A DNA stretch of 32,206 bases from Flavobacteriaceae bacterium (GTDB taxonomy: Bacteria > Bacteroidota > Bacteroidia > Flavobacteriales > Flavobacteriaceae): positions 1 to 32,206 of the forward strand of contig JAHEHE010000029.1 of the NCBI GenBank assembly GCA_024644725.1, given 5' to 3'. The stretch's first letter is position 1, and the number at the start of each line of letters is the position of its first letter. Below the pieces are notes generated by a model, which ran no database searches, was not told where the DNA came from, and saw only the letters and a program-made list of their open reading frames with translations. The position numbers and the translations under genes were made by a program. This document shows, one piece after another, positions 8,067 to 17,760 of this stretch.

Positions 8067-11000
8067 ATGAAGATTCAGGCGCCTTACAAGCCAAAAAACA
8101 AGATCCGCATCGTAACGGCAGCTTCACTTTTTGACGGCCATGATGCGGCCATAAACATCATGCGCCGCATCATTCAGGCCACCGGGGTCGAGGTGATCCA
8201 CCTCGGGCATGACAGGAGTGTCGAAGAGGTGGTCGATACCGCCATTCAGGAAGATGCGAACGCAATTGCGCTTACCTCCTACCAGGGTGGGCACAATGAA
8301 TATTTCAAGTATATGGTTGACCTTCTCAGGGAGAAAGGAGCCTCACAGATCAGAATCTTTGGAGGCGGAGGAGGCGTCATCCTTCCCGATGAGATCAAAG
8401 AGCTCATGGACTTTGGAGTCAGTCGCATCTACTCGCCTGATGACGGAAGAGCGATGGGCCTCCAGGGGATGATCAATGACATGGTGGAAAAGTCGGATTT
8501 TGACCCGGCAAACCTGGAAAATGACCCGGAAGACCTTTTGAAAGGGCTCGAGGTCAAAGACGATGCCAGCATTGCCCGATTGATCACCATAGCTGAAAAC
8601 GACCCGGAAAATTTTGCTGCCCTCTCGCATCACTGGCAAGACAAACAATCGAATGTTCCCGTCCTGGGGATTACAGGTACAGGCGGGGCGGGCAAATCCT
8701 CGCTTGTCGATGAGCTGGTAAGAAGATTCCTGGAGGACTTTCCCGACAAAACCATCGGTATCGTCTCTGTGGACCCGTCCAAAAGAAAAACAGGAGGTGC
8801 CCTGCTCGGTGACCGCATACGAATGAATTCGATCAGCAACTCCAGGGCATACATGCGCTCCCTGGCCACACGGCAGTCGAACCTCGCTTTGTCGCGACAC
8901 GTCAAAGACGCTGTTGATGTGCTGAAAATAGCCGGTTTCGACCTCATCATACTGGAAACCTCCGGGATCGGTCAGTCAGATACAGAAATACTGGATCATT
9001 CCGATGTCTCGCTTTACGTCATGACGCCGGAGTATGGTGCGGCGACTCAACTCGAGAAGATCGACATGCTCGACTTTGCCGATTTTATCGCCCTCAACAA
9101 ATTTGACAAAAAAGGCAGCCTGGATGCCTTGCGCGATGTCAAGAAGCAGTATCAGAGAAATCACGGGCGCTGGGAAGAAAGGCCCGACGAAATGCCGGTA
9201 TTCGGAACCATTGCCTCTCAATTCAACGATCCGGGAACCAACAATCTCTACTTGCAGGTACTCGACAAACTCAATTCCCTGACCGACCACAAATTAGATT
9301 CCTCGATGGAATCAAGCCAGGAATTGAGCGAAAAACAACATATCATTCCACCCAGGCGAGTGCGCTACTTATCTGAAATCGCTGAGACCAATCGAAATTA
9401 TGATCAGGAATGTCGATCCCAGAGTGAACTGGCACAGGAGCTCTATGCCGTCTATACGACCCTGCTCAGCTTCAAGAAAGAAGGAGTGGAGCTCGATTCG
9501 GATGGCATCTCTTTGCCAAATGATGAATCGGATAAAGACAAGGATCAAAACCGGGAGATAACAAAGGTGCTCGTCGAGAAGTTCAAAACCCTCAAAAAGG
9601 ACCTCAATCCGCATCACTGGGATTCGATCCTGAGATTCTCGTCCCTGAAGGAATCCTATTCCCGGGAGCACTTCAAATTCGAGGTTCGCGGAAAGACCAT
9701 TGAGATCCCGACGCACAGCACCTCCCTGTCGCAGCTTCAAATACCGAAAATAGCCCTGCCCAAATACAAGGCCTGGGGTGATCTTCTGAACTGGATGTTC
9801 AAGGAAAACGTACCCGGTGCCTTCCCCTACACCGCGGGCATCTACCCTTTCAAAAGAACAGGGGAGGATCCCACGCGCATGTTTGCAGGAGAAGGAGGCC
9901 CTGAAAGAACCAACCGCAGGTTCCACTATGTCAGCCTGAACTCACCTGCCAAAAGACTTTCCACGGCTTTTGACAGCGTCACCCTTTACGGCAATGATCC
10001 TGGGGAGCGCCCTGACGTCTATGGCAAAATCGGAAATGCCGGCGTTTCCATTTGCTGCCTGGACGATGCGAAGAAATTGTATTCCGGTTTTGATCTGACC
10101 GATCCGATGACTTCGGTTTCGATGACGATCAACGGCCCGGCCCCGATGTTACTGGGCTTCTTTTTGAACGCTGCCATCGACCAGGAATGTGAAAAGTACA
10201 TTGTCTCAAATGGGTTGACCAAGCAGGTGGAAAAAAAGATCCAATCCATTTACAAAGAAAAAAATGCCACCCGACCTTCCTACCTCGGAGACCTTCCCGA
10301 AGGAAATGACGGACTGGGTCTGATGCTGCTTGGTGTAACGGGAGACATGGTCCTGGACATGGAAGTGTACAATGAGATAAAAGCAAAAACCCTGTCCAAG
10401 GTGCGAGGGACCGTGCAGGCTGACATCCTGAAAGAGGACCAGGCCCAGAACACCTGTATTTTCTCGACGGAATTTGCCTTGAAAATGATGGGAGACGTAC
10501 AGGAGTATTTTACAGCGAATGAGATCCGGAATTTCTATTCGGTGTCCATCTCGGGGTACCATATCGCCGAAGCCGGGGCCAACCCGATCTCCCAGCTCGC
10601 TTTCACCCTGTCTAATGGCTTCACCTATGTTGAGTATTATCTCAGCCGGGGCATGGACATCAACAAGTTCGGTCCGAACCTCTCCTTCTTCTTTTCCAAC
10701 GGTATCGATCCGGAATACGCTGTTATCGGAAGGGTGGCTCGGCGAATCTGGGCCAAGGCCATGAAGCTGAAATACGGAGCCGATTCAAGGGCGCAGATGC
10801 TCAAATACCACATTCAGACCTCGGGCCGGTCTTTGCACGCTCAGGAAATTGATTTCAACGACATTCGAACAACTTTACAGGCCCTCTACGCCATATACGA
10901 CAACTGCAACTCGTTGCATACCAATGCTTATGACGAGGCTATCACCACTCCAACGGAAGAATCGGTTCGACGGGCCATGGCCATACAACTCATCATCAAC

Positions 11001-11504
11001 AAGGAGCTTGGGCTGGCCAAAAATGAGAACCCGCTTCAGGGCTCTTTCATCATCGAGGAGCTGACCGACCTGGTCGAAGAGGCCGTATATGCAGAATTCG
11101 ACCGCATAACGGAACGCGGAGGAGTCCTGGGTGCCATGGAAACCATGTATCAGCGCTCAAAGATCCAGGAGGAAAGTCTCTACTATGAAGAATTGAAGCA
11201 CCAGGGCAAAATCGATATCGTGGGGGTCAACACTTTTTTGAACAGCAAAGGATCCCCGACTGTGCTTCCAAGAGAAGTCATACGGGCCACCGAAGAGGAG
11301 AAAAAGAATCAGATTGAGGTGGTTCGCAGACTGCACGAGACTTATACGGCAGCGGCTGAAAAAGATATTCATGCGCTCAAGACCACAGCATTGGAAAATG
11401 GCAATGTCTTTGAGCGAATCATGGAAGCTTCTAAGGTATGCAGTCTGGGTCAGATCACAGAAGCGCTTTTCGAAGTTGGCGGGCAATACCGAAGAAACAT
11501 GTAG
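8067..11504 (+). CDS. icmF: Fused acyl-CoA mutase with G-protein chaperone (IcmF)
   Basis: This 1145-residue protein has the three-part order of IcmF. Residues about 10-145 form the B12-binding domain, with the adenosylcobalamin motif D23-G-H25-D-A-A (H25 is the lower axial ligand) and [11 protein letters not shown]. Residues about 195-440 form the MeaB/ArgK-like GTPase chaperone, with P-loop GTGGAGKS at 204-211 and NKFDKKG as the guanine-recognition region. Residues about 555-1145 form the mutase TIM-barrel domain. By hand comparison with known enzymes, the substrate-specificity positions are F595 (in IYPFKR) and Q794 (in QAQNTCIF). These correspond to the Phe/Gln pair of isobutyryl-CoA mutase, not the Tyr/Arg pair of methylmalonyl-CoA mutase. 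Interconversion of isobutyryl- and n-butyryl-CoA is therefore the likely reaction. It stands as a single transcription unit or leads the next genes. Confidence 0.93.
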   Translation: MKIQAPYKPKNKIRIVTAASLFDGHDAAINIMRRIIQATGVEVIHLGHDRSVEEVVDTAIQEDANAIALTSYQGGHNEYFKYMVDLLREKGASQIRIFGGGGGVILPDEIKELMDFGVSRIYSPDDGRAMGLQGMINDMVEKSDFDPANLENDPEDLLKGLEVKDDASIARLITIAENDPENFAALSHHWQDKQSNVPVLGITGTGGAGKSSLVDELVRRFLEDFPDKTIGIVSVDPSKRKTGGALLGDRIRMNSISNSRAYMRSLATRQSNLALSRHVKDAVDVLKIAGFDLIILETSGIGQSDTEILDHSDVSLYVMTPEYGAATQLEKIDMLDFADFIALNKFDKKGSLDALRDVKKQYQRNHGRWEERPDEMPVFGTIASQFNDPGTNNLYLQVLDKLNSLTDHKLDSSMESSQELSEKQHIIPPRRVRYLSEIAETNRNYDQECRSQSELAQELYAVYTTLLSFKKEGVELDSDGISLPNDESDKDKDQNREITKVLVEKFKTLKKDLNPHHWDSILRFSSLKESYSREHFKFEVRGKTIEIPTHSTSLSQLQIPKIALPKYKAWGDLLNWMFKENVPGAFPYTAGIYPFKRTGEDPTRMFAGEGGPERTNRRFHYVSLNSPAKRLSTAFDSVTLYGNDPGERPDVYGKIGNAGVSICCLDDAKKLYSGFDLTDPMTSVSMTINGPAPMLLGFFLNAAIDQECEKYIVSNGLTKQVEKKIQSIYKEKNATRPSYLGDLPEGNDGLGLMLLGVTGDMVLDMEVYNEIKAKTLSKVRGTVQADILKEDQAQNTCIFSTEFALKMMGDVQEYFTANEIRNFYSVSISGYHIAEAGANPISQLAFTLSNGFTYVEYYLSRGMDINKFGPNLSFFFSNGIDPEYAVIGRVARRIWAKAMKLKYGADSRAQMLKYHIQTSGRSLHAQEIDFNDIRTTLQALYAIYDNCNSLHTNAYDEAITTPTEESVRRAMAIQLIINKELGLAKNENPLQGSFIIEELTDLVEEAVYAEFDRITERGGVLGAMETMYQRSKIQEESLYYEELKHQGKIDIVGVNTFLNSKGSPTVLPREVIRATEEEKKNQIEVVRRLHETYTAAAEKDIHALKTTALENGNVFERIMEASKVCSLGQITEALFEVGGQYRRNM

Positions 11505-11521
11505 TACCGTGTTTTCGACTT

Positions 11522-11529
11522 TACTTTTG
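11522..11529 (+). promoter_or_regulatory. Promoter -7 box for the CocE-type hydrolase gene
   Basis: TACTTTTG matches TAnnTTTG exactly and is 85 nt upstream of the hydrolase ATG. I find no clear -33 TTG at the right distance, so this is moderate evidence only. It would place the hydrolase, symporter and possibly the methyltransferase under a promoter separate from icmF. Confidence 0.4.
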
Positions 11530-11549
11530 TAGATTTAAGCCTCATTTGC

Positions 11550-11580
11550 AAGTTTAAACATCATTCATTGATTTAAACTT
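11550..11580. other. AT-rich hairpin in the leader of the hydrolase gene
   Basis: AAGTTTAAA (11550-11558) and TTTAAACTT (11572-11580) form a 9 bp inverted repeat with a 13 nt loop, 33 nt before the hydrolase ATG. It is not followed by a T run on either strand, so it is not a typical intrinsic terminator. It could be a protein-binding site or a leader structure. The meaning is unknown. Confidence 0.4.
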
Positions 11581-11613
11581 CTGGAAAAAGAATAATTCTC
11601 TACTGATATCACA

Positions 11614-13554
11614 ATGAAAAAATCATATCAACTCCTCTTCTTGCTTTGGGTAAGTGTTTTCTTACTTTCCTGCTCAGGGGATGCATCCAGGCAAAAAGAA
11701 GATGCCGCGAATACCTACGTGAGGGACAACTACACGAAAAAAGAAGTCACGATCACGATGCGTGACGGAATTGACCTGCACACAACGATCTACACCCCCA
11801 GGGATACAAGCAAGACCTATCCGATCCTGATGAAAAGGACGCCCTACAGCTGCCGCCCCTATGGAGAAGATCAATACCCCGAGCGCATCGGTCCGAACAA
11901 ATACATGATGAAAGAGGGGTACATCATAGTCTACCAGGACGTAAGAGGTCGTTGGATGAGCGAAGGAACCTACGACAACATGCGAGCTTTTATCCCTGAC
12001 AAGAAGTCCGAAAAAGAGATCGACGAGAGCTCCGATACCTATGACACCATAGAATGGTTGGTAAACAATGTACCCCACAACAACGGAAAAGTTGGAACCT
12101 ATGGGATTTCCTACCCGGGTTTTTACACCACTTATTCGGCCCTCGATGCGCACCCTGCCCTTCGAGCTGCATCACCACAGGCCTGCATCGGCGACTTTTT
12201 CTTTGACGACTTTCATCACAATGGGGCCTATCTTCTTAGTTATTTCCGGGCAACCCCGGTCTTTGGAACGCCCAAAAGCGAACCTACCGATTCTGCCTGG
12301 TACGACCTCCCCGATCTGAAAACGGAGGACCAGTACCAGTTTTTTCTTGATGCGGGTCCTCTGAAAAACCTCGACAAGTATTTCAACTACGAGACCCTCG
12401 ACGATCCTGGTGTGCGAAGCGATGACAAGGTGCAGGACTTTTTTTGGAAAGAGATCACCGAGCATCCGAATTATGACAGCATTTGGCAGAAAAAAGGGAT
12501 CATTCAGCACTTGAAAAATGTCAAACCCAGTGTGGCGACCATGGTTGTAGGAGGCTGGTTTGACGCCGAGGATCTCTACGGACCTTTGGAAACCTACAAA
12601 ACCATAGAAAAACACAACCCTGAAAATTACAACACCCTGGTCTTTGGCCCCTGGGACCATGGAGGCTGGTCGCGCACCAAGGCGCGAACCTCCGTGGGCA
12701 ATTACTACTTTGGAGATTCCATTTCGGATTTTTTTCAAAGGGAGATCGAAGCCCGCTTCTTTCACCATTTTCTCAAGGGAGACGGTGACGGTGATGCCGG
12801 CTTGCCCGAGGCCTATGTTTTCGATACCGGAAAAAAGAGTTGGAGCACCTACCCTGCCTGGCCCCCTGAGGGAATCGAAAAACAAACCCTTTATCTGGCA
12901 GACGATAAAAGACTGAGCCCGGTAAAGCCTTTATCCGAGGGCCTGGCCTTTTACAGTGACCTGAAAAATCCCGTACCCTACTCCGAGGATATCAAAACTG
13001 TTTTTACACCGAGAAAATACATGACTGATGATCAGCGATTTGCAGCGAGAAGACCCGACGTTTTGGTCTTTGAGACCGAGGTTCTGGACCGCGATCTGAC
13101 CCTGGCCGGAGACATCCTCGCCAAATTGGTCGTTTCCACCACAGGTACCGATGCAGATTGGATCGTCAAAGTCATCGATGTGCATCCGTCTGATCTGGAC
13201 GAAAACAATGAGGAAATGCAGGATCATCTCAAAATGAGCAATTACCATCTCATGGTCAGGAGCGAGGTGATGCGCGGACGCTTCAGGAATAGCTTTTCGA
13301 ATCCTGAGCCGTTTGTCCCCAATAAAAAAACAGAGGTTCAGATCAAGCTCCAGGACGTGTTTCACACCTTTAAAAAAGGGCATAAGCTCCAGGTCCAGGT
13401 TCAAAGCACCTGGTTCCCACTGATCGACCTCAATCCGCAGACCTATGTGCCGAATATATACAAAGCCGATGAAGGTGATTTCAAATCTCAGATGCATACG
13501 GTGTACACCGAATCAGCCATAGAGTTCAATGTTTTAAACAAAAGTGAATTGTGA
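11614..13554 (+). CDS. CocE/NonD family hydrolase (S15-type), lipoprotein
   Basis: A 646-residue alpha/beta hydrolase of the X-Pro dipeptidyl-peptidase S15 / alpha-amino acid ester hydrolase group. The N-terminus is a lipoprotein signal with lipobox LLSC (cysteine at residue 20), so it is probably anchored in the periplasm or outer membrane. The nucleophile motif is G164-I-S166-Y-P-G. The other likely triad residues lie in VGGWFDAEDLYG (Asp) and FGPWDHGGW (His). A C-terminal jelly-roll domain (PF08530 type, from about residue 390) includes LVVSTTGTDADWIVKVIDV. The family hydrolyses amide or ester bonds of acyl-amino acids and related compounds. The stop overlaps the start of the symporter gene by 4 nt, which implies translational coupling. 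The precise substrate is not readable from sequence. Confidence 0.92.
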   Translation: MKKSYQLLFLLWVSVFLLSCSGDASRQKEDAANTYVRDNYTKKEVTITMRDGIDLHTTIYTPRDTSKTYPILMKRTPYSCRPYGEDQYPERIGPNKYMMKEGYIIVYQDVRGRWMSEGTYDNMRAFIPDKKSEKEIDESSDTYDTIEWLVNNVPHNNGKVGTYGISYPGFYTTYSALDAHPALRAASPQACIGDFFFDDFHHNGAYLLSYFRATPVFGTPKSEPTDSAWYDLPDLKTEDQYQFFLDAGPLKNLDKYFNYETLDDPGVRSDDKVQDFFWKEITEHPNYDSIWQKKGIIQHLKNVKPSVATMVVGGWFDAEDLYGPLETYKTIEKHNPENYNTLVFGPWDHGGWSRTKARTSVGNYYFGDSISDFFQREIEARFFHHFLKGDGDGDAGLPEAYVFDTGKKSWSTYPAWPPEGIEKQTLYLADDKRLSPVKPLSEGLAFYSDLKNPVPYSEDIKTVFTPRKYMTDDQRFAARRPDVLVFETEVLDRDLTLAGDILAKLVVSTTGTDADWIVKVIDVHPSDLDENNEEMQDHLKMSNYHLMVRSEVMRGRFRNSFSNPEPFVPNKKTEVQIKLQDVFHTFKKGHKLQVQVQSTWFPLIDLNPQTYVPNIYKADEGDFKSQMHTVYTESAIEFNVLNKSEL

Positions 13555-15086
13555 CAAGGGTGAACCCTATAGATGGCACGCGAATCAAACTGGGACTGTT
13601 CCTTTTCGCTCCCGTGCTCTTTTTTATCCTGGTATTCGGCGTGGAGTTGGACCCGAACCGCCCGGAGATCACCTATACCCTGGCAGTGGCCCTATTGATG
13701 GCCCTCTGGTGGATTACAGAAATTGTCCCTCTGGCTGTCACCTCTCTTCTGCCTTTCATCCTGTTCCCGATGCTGGGGGTGATGAATGGCAAAGCGGTAG
13801 CCTCAAACTATTTCAACGACATTATCTTTTTGTTCCTGGGCGGGTTCCTGTTTGCGCTTGCCATGCAGAAGTGGAATCTTCACCGCAGAATTGCCTTGAA
13901 GCTGATGCTTACCGTAGGAAACAGCCCGGCCAGGCTCATGCTGGGCTTCATGCTCGCCACTTCCTTTCTTTCCATGTGGATCTCCAATACAGCGACCACC
14001 ATGCTGATGGTTCCAATTCTCATTTCCATCATTCTGAAGCTCGAAGAGGTGAACAGCCGTGACTCGATTCACCCTTTCGCGACAGGGCTTCTCCTGTCGG
14101 TGGCCTACAGTGCTTCGATCGGAGGAATCGCCACTCTTGTCGGCACGCCCCCAAACCTCTCTTTTGCTCGTATATTCGCCATCTACTTCCCGAATGCTCC
14201 TGAAATCTCATTTGCCGCCTGGTTCTTTTATGCCTTCCCGATATTTGTAATTCTCTTTACGATAACCTTTATCTATCTGTACCTGGTCTTTGTAAAACGA
14301 AACAAACAGAAATGGACGAGCATTGACAACCAGACAATTATAGATGAATATGAGAAACTAGGCCCATGGATCATCGAACAAAAAATCATCGCCTTTTTCT
14401 TCGCTCTTCTCGCCCTTCTCTGGTTTACCCGGGCAGACCTGGAGCTCGGATTCATCCACCTCAAGGGCTGGTCGAGTCTGTTCAAGTACCCCAAGTACCT
14501 CAATGATGGAAGCGTGGCCATTGCAATAGCCATTGTACTCTTCCTAATTCCTTCGAAAAAATCAAAAAGCCATTTCATCATGGACTGGAAGACCGCCGAA
14601 AAGATTCCCTGGGAAATCATTCTGCTCTTTGGTGGGGGATTTGCCCTGGCCAGTGGTTTCAAAGAGTCCGGGCTTTCCCAATGGTTCGGAGATCAGTTGG
14701 TTTGGCTCAAGGAGGTCCATCCACTTCTCATTGTTTTAGCGGTGTCTTTATTGATCACCTTTCTGACCGAACTAACCTCAAATGTCGCCACCGTGGAGAC
14801 CTTTTTGCCCGTACTCGCAGGACTCGCCATGAGCATTGAATTCAACCCGCTCCTCTTTATGTTGCCAGCTACGATTTCAGCATCCCTGGCGTTTATGCTG
14901 CCTTCCGCAACGGCTCCGAACGCAATTATCTTCGGAACCAAAAGGCTTGAGGTCTTTGACATGTCAAAAGCCGGCCTGGCGCTGAACTTTGTGGGCGTGG
15001 TGATCGTCACGCTGACGACGTACTACCTGGCCACCTTCATCTTCGACATCTCCCTGAGTGTCTTCCCGGAGTGGGCCCGGCCTTAG
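13551..15086 (+). CDS. DASS/SLC13-family sodium:carboxylate symporter
   Basis: A 511-residue inner-membrane transporter of the divalent anion:sodium symporter family. Both signature Ser-Asn-Thr-type motifs are visible: SNTATTMLMVPI near residue 145 and TSNVATVETFLPVL near residue 409. These form the sodium and substrate sites in the two inverted halves. Further family marks are VPLAVTSLLPFILFP and GTPPNLSFARIF. It starts with GTG inside the sequence GTGA, sharing 4 nt with the hydrolase stop. Family substrates include C4-dicarboxylates, citrate and sulfate; coupling to a secreted esterase or peptidase suggests that it imports an acid released by that enzyme, which is inference. Confidence 0.92.
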   Translation: MTRVNPIDGTRIKLGLFLFAPVLFFILVFGVELDPNRPEITYTLAVALLMALWWITEIVPLAVTSLLPFILFPMLGVMNGKAVASNYFNDIIFLFLGGFLFALAMQKWNLHRRIALKLMLTVGNSPARLMLGFMLATSFLSMWISNTATTMLMVPILISIILKLEEVNSRDSIHPFATGLLLSVAYSASIGGIATLVGTPPNLSFARIFAIYFPNAPEISFAAWFFYAFPIFVILFTITFIYLYLVFVKRNKQKWTSIDNQTIIDEYEKLGPWIIEQKIIAFFFALLALLWFTRADLELGFIHLKGWSSLFKYPKYLNDGSVAIAIAIVLFLIPSKKSKSHFIMDWKTAEKIPWEIILLFGGGFALASGFKESGLSQWFGDQLVWLKEVHPLLIVLAVSLLITFLTELTSNVATVETFLPVLAGLAMSIEFNPLLFMLPATISASLAFMLPSATAPNAIIFGTKRLEVFDMSKAGLALNFVGVVIVTLTTYYLATFIFDISLSVFPEWARP

Positions 15087-15110
15087 GACCAAAACCTTCA
15101 ATCGAACCCC

Positions 15111-15839
15111 ATGAATCCAAGAAACGAAGCATCTCTCAGCAAACCGGACATTCTAGGCACCGCCATGCTTGACTTCATAAACGGGAGACCTTATGAGAAC
15201 ATAGAAACCAGGACCTCGGTAGCCGGGCTTGACGTACTGCCTGTGCCTTACCTCTTCAGGGCCTTTGATGAAATGCCTGAACTGGAGCGGAAAGCCCTGA
15301 GAATGGCTAACGGGTCGGTGCTTGATATAGGCTGTGGATCGGGATCTCACGCCTTGTGGCTGCAGGAGAAGGGCCTTGAGGTCAAGGCTATTGACATTTC
15401 TCCCGGCGCCATAGAAACCTGCCGGATTCGAAGCGTTAAAAACACCGAGGTTCAGGACATCTGGAAACTCGAAGGCGAGACTTTTGATACCCTCCTGATG
15501 CTGATGAACGGAATGGGAATCTGTGGCAAACTTGAAAAACTACCTGACCTTTTGAAAAAACTGAAAAGTTTGCTCAAACCCGAAGGTCAGATCCTGGCAG
15601 ATTCCTCTGACCTGATCTATATGTTCGAAGATGAAGATTCGGAATCTCTGCCTTCAGATCACTACTACGGGGAGGTGCAGTTTGAGACCCGATACAAGGA
15701 TCTTCGGAGTGATCCTTTCCCCTGGCTCTATGTCGACTATCACAACCTGGCCCTCCACGCCAACCATGCAGGTTTCAGTTGTGAATTGATTGGCCAGGGA
15801 GAGCATTATGACTACCTGGCACGGCTTACGATACAATAA
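15111..15839 (+). CDS. Class I SAM-dependent methyltransferase
   Basis: A 242-residue protein with the class I methyltransferase fold. Motif I is VLDIGCGSGSHALWL at about residues 69-83, followed by the acidic strand end KAIDISPGAIE that binds the ribose, and LLLMNGMGICGK and GQILADSSDLIY further on. Length and spacing are normal for small-molecule or protein methyltransferases. It starts 24 nt after the symporter stop on the same strand and probably shares its transcript. The methyl acceptor is unknown. It converges on the MFS gene with only 12 nt between the two stops. Confidence 0.88.
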   Translation: MNPRNEASLSKPDILGTAMLDFINGRPYENIETRTSVAGLDVLPVPYLFRAFDEMPELERKALRMANGSVLDIGCGSGSHALWLQEKGLEVKAIDISPGAIETCRIRSVKNTEVQDIWKLEGETFDTLLMLMNGMGICGKLEKLPDLLKKLKSLLKPEGQILADSSDLIYMFEDEDSESLPSDHYYGEVQFETRYKDLRSDPFPWLYVDYHNLALHANHAGFSCELIGQGEHYDYLARLTIQ

Positions 15840-15851
15840 GGTTATAACGAT

Positions 15852-17045
15852 TCATTCACTTGCTCGCCGTCTTTGAATGAAGAACAAAATGACACAGGCC
15901 AACAGGCAAATCCCGCCCATCAGGTACCAGGTGGACTCAAATCCGTAGCGTTCAGAGATCTGAAGACCTGCATTCGGTCCGAGAATGTGGGCAAAAGAAA
16001 AAGACATGCTGTACATGGCCATGTAGGCGCCCTGGTTGCCTTTGCGCGAGCGATCGAGGGCGTAGGAATTGGAAAAAGGAAATCCCAGCATCTCTCCAAA
16101 GGTCATCAAGGCGAGTCCCAGAATGGCGATGCTGATCCAGGGTGAGATGTTCAATACCAAAAAGCTCAGCATCAAAAGGAAAGTACCGCCAATCACGATC
16201 TTCAAATCCTCGAGTCGCCCGTTTTCCAGGGAATGCACGATGGGCATTTCCAACAGGAAAATCAAAAACCCATTACCGGCCAACATGAGTCCGATGTGAT
16301 CCTCGCTCAAACCCAGCACCTGGTTGTAATAGAGCGGAATGGTCGAAAAATACTGCATGAAAGTGAAACCGACCAGGAACATGGCAAACCAGAAAACCAT
16401 GTACTGCTTGTCCTTGTACGGTGAGAGCGGATTGCGTTTGCGGTTTTCCTCCCGTGTAATGACTGCACTTTTCTGGTGGAGTGTCCTCCCGATGATGATT
16501 GCGGCAATGAGGCAGGTGATTCCGTCCACCCAGAAAAGGCCTTTATAGCTTATATAAGTAATGATCAGGCCGCCCATTGCGGGTCCTAGTGAGAATCCCA
16601 GGTTGATGGCGAGCCGGATCAGGGTGACGGACCTTGTTCGGTTTCCCGAATCGCTATAGTCGTCCAGGGCCACCCAAATTGCAGGGCGAAAAGTATCTGC
16701 CACCAGGGTCAGCGTGAAAATCCCGATGCAAAAACCGTAAAAGGTCTCCACGACCTGCAGGGCCAGAAATATCAGGCCGGTCAACGATAGGCTGACAAGC
16801 ATTACTTTGTAATAGCCGAAACGATCCGAAAATTTTCCACCCAGAAAAACACCCAGAACCGAGCCCAGACCATAACAGGTCATGATCCAACCGACCTGGC
16901 TCATGGTTAATCCCAGGTACCGGGTGAGGTAAAGAGACAGGAATGGAATCACCATGGCCCCCGCCCTGTTTACGAGGGTGGTCAGGGCCAGAAACCAGAC
17001 TTCACGCGACAAGCCTCTGTACGGTATGATCAGGGTTTTGAGCAT
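15852..17045 (-). CDS. MFS transporter
   Basis: A 397-residue, 12-helix major facilitator superfamily protein. The start chosen is the ATG at 17045 (MLKTLIIPYRGLSREVWF). The frame stays open another 127 codons upstream, but that stretch is low-complexity, hydrophilic and overlaps the opposing lipoprotein gene, so it is not part of the protein. The family loop 2-3 signature is visible as GVFLGGKFSDRFGYYKVM, with a similar motif in the second half (EMPIVHSLENGRLEDLKIV). Such proteins export drugs or metabolites or import nutrients by proton coupling; the substrate cannot be told. It is divergent from the DUF1684 lipoprotein gene and tail-to-tail with the methyltransferase. Confidence 0.9.
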   Translation of the reverse strand: MLKTLIIPYRGLSREVWFLALTTLVNRAGAMVIPFLSLYLTRYLGLTMSQVGWIMTCYGLGSVLGVFLGGKFSDRFGYYKVMLVSLSLTGLIFLALQVVETFYGFCIGIFTLTLVADTFRPAIWVALDDYSDSGNRTRSVTLIRLAINLGFSLGPAMGGLIITYISYKGLFWVDGITCLIAAIIIGRTLHQKSAVITREENRKRNPLSPYKDKQYMVFWFAMFLVGFTFMQYFSTIPLYYNQVLGLSEDHIGLMLAGNGFLIFLLEMPIVHSLENGRLEDLKIVIGGTFLLMLSFLVLNISPWISIAILGLALMTFGEMLGFPFSNSYALDRSRKGNQGAYMAMYSMSFSFAHILGPNAGLQISERYGFESTWYLMGGICLLACVILFFIQRRRASE

Positions 17046-17049
17046 GGGA

Positions 17050-17098
17050 TAAAGATAATCCGAAAAACATCTCTGTTTTGGAGGAATCGGTATCTTTA
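17050..17098. promoter_or_regulatory. Possible divergent promoter boxes (MFS / DUF1684)
   Basis: The short region between the MFS and DUF1684 genes contains TATCTTTA on the minus strand (17050-17057) and again on the plus strand (17091-17098). Both differ from TAnnTTTG only at the last base. The spacing to the two starts is 4 and 15 nt, and neither has a clear -33 element. The evidence is weak. Confidence 0.3.
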
Positions 17099-17113
17099 TT
17101 TCAAAATCATCTG

Positions 17114-17740
17114 ATGAAATCAAAAAGAATCTTTCCGGCTGTGTTTCCGGCTGTGTTTCTGGGTTTGCTTCTTTTCTCTTGTGGGGAGTCAAAATTGGAT
17201 CCTTATCAGGAAGCAATTGCCTTTCAGCAAGAATTGAATGCACAATTTGCCGACAGTGAAGAGTCGCCCCTGACGGAGGAGGACTGGCTGACTTTTGAAA
17301 GCCTGGAGTTTTTTCCTGTCGACACCTCGTATCGCGTAAGCGCCCGGCTCGAATTTCACCAGGACAGCAAACCTTTTGCCATGCAAACGACCACCGATCG
17401 CCTGCCGATATACAAGCTCTATGCAACAGCGAGATTCCAACTCAAAGGGAAAGACTGCTCCCTGCAGCTTTATCAAAACCAGGATCTTGTCCAGGACCCG
17501 GAACACAGGGATTACCTGTTTTTGCCCTTCACCGACAGAACCAATGGTGACAGCAGCTATGGAGGCGGGCGCTATATCGACCTGACAATTCCAGAGGGAC
17601 GGGAGATCATTATCGATTTTAATCAGTCCTACAATCCGTACTGCGCCTATAACTCAGAATTTTCCTGCCCGATTCCACCCCGCGTGAATGACTTGGATCT
17701 CGAAATCCGCGCCGGTGTCAAAGCCTATGGAGACCATTAG
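17114..17740 (+). CDS. DUF1684 lipoprotein
   Basis: A 208-residue protein predicted to be an exported lipoprotein: the N-terminus MKSKRIFPAVFPAVFLGLLL ends in lipobox FSCG. The DUF1684 hallmark lies at the C-terminal end, with YNPYCAYNSEFSCPIPP followed by NDLDLEIRAGVKAYGD. The family is widespread in Bacteroidota and other phyla and has no firmly established biochemical role. The start at 17114 was preferred over an in-frame ATG at 17078 because it begins with a standard signal peptide. A 12 nt direct repeat inside the signal-peptide coding region doubles the residues PAVF. It is convergent with crcB, 20 nt away. Confidence 0.88.
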   Translation: MKSKRIFPAVFPAVFLGLLLFSCGESKLDPYQEAIAFQQELNAQFADSEESPLTEEDWLTFESLEFFPVDTSYRVSARLEFHQDSKPFAMQTTTDRLPIYKLYATARFQLKGKDCSLQLYQNQDLVQDPEHRDYLFLPFTDRTNGDSSYGGGRYIDLTIPEGREIIIDFNQSYNPYCAYNSEFSCPIPPRVNDLDLEIRAGVKAYGDH

Positions 17741-17760
17741 ATCAAATCAATGGGCAGTTT

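Noticed and set aside
17046..17426. N-terminal extension of the MFS transporter by 127 codons
   Set aside because: The extension is hydrophilic and low in complexity, overlaps the DUF1684 lipoprotein gene on the other strand, and precedes a normal MFS N-terminus at 17045.
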